Shown here in pieces: positions 62,301 to 64,000 of a stretch of 64,000 nucleotides of DNA (position 1 is its first letter; each line of letters opens with the position of its first letter). Where the stretch lies: assembly GCF_963931295.1 (NCBI RefSeq), contig NZ_OZ007001.1, forward strand, positions 1,116,001 to 1,180,000. Reading direction: 5' to 3'. The DNA is from an uncultured Mailhella sp. (GTDB lineage Bacteria; Desulfobacterota; Desulfovibrionia; Desulfovibrionales; Desulfovibrionaceae). Position numbers and translations under genes: made by a program. The notes below the pieces were generated by a model. It was not told the origin of the DNA. It did no database searches and saw only the letters and a program-made list of their open reading frames with translations.

Positions 62301-64000
62301 CATCAAGGTGGAAAAGGAAACCGGCCAGCGCGACGAACAGGGCAGACCCATCACGGTTCTGGACCAGGAGCTGACCGCCGCAGCCATGCAGAAGGCCGAC
62401 GAAATAAAACAGGCCTTCACGGACTGGATATGGACGGATGACGACAGAAGAGCCAGCCTGTCCAGGCTCTACAACGACCGCTTCAACACGAACGTGCCTC
62501 CCAGGTATGACGGCTCCCATCTTGAGCTGGTCGGCGCTTCTTCAGAAGTAAAACTTCGGCCTCACCAGAAGGATGCCGTCTGGCGGGCCATTCAGGAAGG
62601 CACGGCCCTGTTCGATCACGTCGTCGGCGCGGGAAAGACCATGGCCTGCATAGCGACCATCATGGAATCCAAGCGCATGGGCTTTGTTTCCAAACCGATG
62701 GTGGTCGTACCCAACCACCTTCTCCACCAGTGGCGGGATGAGTTCTACAAGCTCTATCCCAATGCCCATATTCTGGTGGCGGACAAGACCGACTTCACCA
62801 AACAGAACCGGGAACGGCTTTTTTCCCGTATTGCGACCGGAGACTGGGACGCCGTTATCGTCGCGCACAGCTCCTTCCGTAAAATCGACATGCCTCACGA
62901 CATTCAGCGGGAGATTCTGAAGGAGCAGATTGATGCGGTGCTGGAAGCCATTGAGGCCGTGAAGGAGGCGGAAGGAGGCCGGGCCACGGTCAAGCAGCTT
63001 GAAAAGCAGCGGGAAAACATGGAAGCCCGCTATGAACTTCTGCTCGCAGGAACGGGGAAAAAGGATACCTCCGTTGATTTCGCCGACCTGGGCGTGGACG
63101 CGCTCTTTGTGGACGAAAGCCACGAGTTCAAGAACCTTGCCTACCAGACCACCATGAACGTCTCCGGTCTGGGCAATATCACAGGTTCGGCCAAGGCGCT
63201 CGATCTCTTCATCAAATGCCGCTACCTGCAACGGAAAAACGAAGGCCGGGGCGTGTACTTTCTGACCGGCACCCCCATATCGAACACCATTGCCGAAGTA
63301 TACACGCTCCAGCGCTACATGCAGTATGAGGAATTGCAGGCCAAGGGCATAGACCATTTTGACTCCTGGGCCTCCACCTTCGGCCAGGTCACAAGCGGCT
63401 GGGAACTCGACGCCACAGGGGTGAACTACAAGCTCAAAAGCCGCTTCGCCAAATTCCAGAACATCCCGGAACTGCTTGCCATGTACCGGACCTTTGCCGA
63501 TGTCGTCACCAAAAACGATCTGGATGAACAGGCAAAGCAGGCAGGGCTGCGCCCCCTGACGCCTCCCGTCACTGATGGAAAGCCGTATAACGATGTAGCC
63601 GAACGCTCCGGGGAGCAGGCTGCCTACATGGAAAAAATCATCAACCGCATGGAAAACCTTCCTCCCGACCCGCGTTTGGACAATCCGCTCAAAATCACCA
63701 ACGACGCCCGCAAGGCCGGTCTGGACTATCGCCTGATAGAACCGCACGCGGATGATTTCGCAGGTTCCAAGGTCAACGCCGCCGTTGAACGCATCTATCA
63801 AATTTGGAGCGACACGGCGGCGGACAGAGGCACGCAGCTTGTCTTCTGCGATTTGTCCACCCCCAAGGGCGGCAGAACTCCGACTTCCGCACCGGACAAC
63901 CGTAACGACCTGGAATTGGAAACTCTGCTGAACGTGGACGGCACGCTTCTGCCTGAACAGAAGGATGAGGAACCTCATGGAACAACACAGGCCGAAACGA
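59350..64000 (+). CDS. Giant N6-adenine methylase / SNF2-like helicase (partial at window end)
   Basis: One frame is open from ATG 59350 (AAGGAAAGG upstream) to the window end, 1550 codons without a stop. The first 160 residues start MARRRKQTSDSRQLSLFDIM and include GRGFSVYETSDGGRMYSPSL. Clear homology-like sequence begins near 60124: NYRISPEEQLGVGGAKKKYA, LVHFVGWGGLPQVFDP, SAM motif HILEPSAGIGNF and catalytic NPPF. A helicase domain follows: Walker A DHVVGAGKTMA, DESH box LFVDESHEFKN and FLTGTPISNT. Such proteins are common on conjugative elements. Residues about 160-257 lie opposite a second gene (59831-60151), so GTG 60052 is an alternative start. Confidence 0.85.
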   Translation, partial: MARRRKQTSDSRQLSLFDIMVSHIEQIREENIQDDIREEAGTRILREPTHEQPPSATPPVSPASHEELPKEPEHPGKRKPLLPPDDSIPPKRLGVNGRGFSVYETSDGGRMYSPSLDIVRFIDGDRDTPEELFRKGNEDYLTVQEVAAFRQQHSSTQEVSHAGQTDKPAGHRQNRSQARNHSRPQGQRVHQFSLLDSRPLGTEQSRRTEAPGRGRESGLADTTGSAAGHREEDAVQRIRPAGEPAGDVGLGDFGKLRGGDEPENYRISPEEQLGVGGAKKKYADNLAAIRLLKQLQANGAKLATPEEKSTLVHFVGWGGLPQVFDPKNDKWAAEYRELQGVLSPDEYAAARRSTQDAHYTSETVIRGIYQGLSRLGVETGKELHILEPSAGIGNFIGLCPESFQARFLAVELEPTTAAIAAYLYPKARHINNGFQTIPLNTPSFDLAVGNPPFGNQSLYDPEFPELKKFSIHNYFLAKSMRLLREGGIAAFVVSRYFMDAVDSSAREHIAGYADFLGAVRLPETAFRQNALTDVTTDIVFFQKHNGENKRSLEWLHTSSMEVDDFKHGGRRTAVVNSYFASRPEQIIGRMAYSGGMFEDSLNCVSDASQTDLGEEIARRLDALPAVQFSPLPSAEVREAESGLNHDFLASDYFQSLKMGALCVEPQSRKIVFKTSGEFGDGGYEPVTVKNETARLRLASMIQLRDTLRELLNEEKGEGSESRMANLRQRLNTQYDAFVKKYGHLNSQTNRSLMREDPEHALLESLEADYDKGISPDVARKTGRQARPASARKAAVFRQRVLKPATLAQQAESPKDALVIALRESGKVDFARMEQLLGRSTDVIQRDLQEQGLIFLNPATELWEIRDKYLTGNVRAKLRQARDAASSDPRFLPNVEALTEALPPDIEAVDIGVKFGSAWLPPSVISDFIEHLHGGKGSQQVDYLPTLGRWSVRVYLYDAALNTNVWGIPEYPAEKIIEALLMNKPIKVEKETGQRDEQGRPITVLDQELTAAAMQKADEIKQAFTDWIWTDDDRRASLSRLYNDRFNTNVPPRYDGSHLELVGASSEVKLRPHQKDAVWRAIQEGTALFDHVVGAGKTMACIATIMESKRMGFVSKPMVVVPNHLLHQWRDEFYKLYPNAHILVADKTDFTKQNRERLFSRIATGDWDAVIVAHSSFRKIDMPHDIQREILKEQIDAVLEAIEAVKEAEGGRATVKQLEKQRENMEARYELLLAGTGKKDTSVDFADLGVDALFVDESHEFKNLAYQTTMNVSGLGNITGSAKALDLFIKCRYLQRKNEGRGVYFLTGTPISNTIAEVYTLQRYMQYEELQAKGIDHFDSWASTFGQVTSGWELDATGVNYKLKSRFAKFQNIPELLAMYRTFADVVTKNDLDEQAKQAGLRPLTPPVTDGKPYNDVAERSGEQAAYMEKIINRMENLPPDPRLDNPLKITNDARKAGLDYRLIEPHADDFAGSKVNAAVERIYQIWSDTAADRGTQLVFCDLSTPKGGRTPTSAPDNRNDLELETLLNVDGTLLPEQKDEEPHGTTQAET
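59831..60151 (+). CDS. Small protein encoded within another frame of the methylase-helicase ORF
   Basis: The 106-aa product starts MLDRQTNPLDIARTVLKPET and includes LKVRGFTNSAYLILDRWALN, SPDELKRLEEEGNLALQIRL and MSDWEILESCGVEMNLKITG. A strong AGGAGG lies seven bases before ATG. The protein looks globular with normal codon choice, whereas the larger frame over the same bases gives a Gly/Arg/Ser/Gln-rich string. No family recognised. Either this gene separates two independent genes whose frames happen to stay open, or the region is truly dual-coding. Confidence 0.7.
   Translation: MLDRQTNPLDIARTVLKPETIHDLKVRGFTNSAYLILDRWALNSPDELKRLEEEGNLALQIRLDQQQAIEKRTLCSESARQASLRGMSDWEILESCGVEMNLKITG

Larger units (their letters stand above)
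33900..64000 (+). mobile_element. Type IVB (IncI/Dot-Icm type) conjugative element, partial
   Basis: From the tRNA-Glu relic rightward, about 30 kb on the plus strand encode a nearly complete Dot/Icm-type conjugation machine: DotH, DotG, IcmC- and IcmD-like, DotI, DotO, DotA, DotD, DotC, DotB, IcmT, DotM and DotL. ArdC, TopB, a lytic transglycosylase and a large methylase-helicase accompany them. Many neighbours overlap by four bases (ATGA). No relaxase or integrase is seen before the window ends, so the element continues to the right. It could be an ICE or an integrated plasmid. Confidence 0.82.

Noticed and set aside
1-64000. CRISPR array, rRNA operon or complete tRNA gene
   Set aside because: No regularly spaced repeat series, no rRNA sequence and no complete cloverleaf were recognised on either strand by reading. 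A tRNA or CRISPR scan program would settle this.

Overview
The window looks like a chromosome segment of a Desulfovibrionaceae-type bacterium (Desulfovibrio, Bilophila or Mailhella-like). This is an inference from gene content: a periplasmic arylsulfotransferase under an apparent sigma-54 promoter, core genes surE, fba and argC, GC-rich codon use, and mobile elements with Dot/Icm-type (type IVB) conjugation genes. No 16S gene is present, so the assignment is not proven.

Layout. (1) 1-9.3 kb is ordinary chromosome: a partial YhaM-like nuclease gene, surE, class II fba, a secreted ComEA-like HhH protein, an arylsulfotransferase with a near-consensus sigma-54 promoter, a sensor kinase and a sigma-54-activating response regulator (convergent, overlapping by 29 bp), and argC. 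(2) 9.3-14.1 kb is rearranged: a 1.5-kb piece carrying the 3' end of glnS (frameshifted) and the 5' three quarters of thiC is joined in frame to an autotransporter gene. That gene is split by an IS1595-family element (8-bp target duplication), which is itself split by an IS5-family element. (3) 14.95-33.9 kb is an integrative mobilizable element. It lies between two 20-bp direct repeats matching the 3' end of a tRNA-Glu gene. It carries a P4-type integrase, an AlpA-type regulator, a frameshifted Toprim primase/RepA-like helicase, a MobV relaxase with a 15-bp inverted repeat upstream (candidate oriT), and a minus-strand defence cassette. The cassette reads SNF2 helicase, type III mod (interrupted at codon 4 by a second IS5-family element), an AT-rich zinc-ribbon/HEPN-like protein, type III res, and a DUF4365-like nuclease-TPR fusion. 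(4) 33.9-64 kb (runs off the window) is a second element, an ICE or integrated conjugative plasmid of IncI/Dot-Icm type. It carries a winged-helix protein, DotH, DotG, IcmC- and IcmD-like proteins, DotI, DotO, a TraW-like protein, DotA, DotD, DotC, DotB, IcmT, ArdC, topoisomerase III, a lytic transglycosylase, DotM, DotL, a thioredoxin-fold protein and a very large methylase-helicase. Two toxin-antitoxin modules (DinJ/YafQ and ChpS/ChpB types) sit antisense inside the transfer operon.

How it fits together. The two elements appear to be integrated in tandem at one tRNA-Glu locus. The left element has a relaxase but no mating channel. The right one has a channel but shows no relaxase inside the window, so mobilization of the left by the right is plausible. 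ArdC on the right element is an antirestriction protein, while the left element carries a restriction cassette that an IS has probably silenced. The strongest candidates for something undescribed are the five-gene type III R-M cassette with its HEPN-like and DUF4365-TPR members, and the small gene coded inside a different frame of the giant methylase-helicase ORF.
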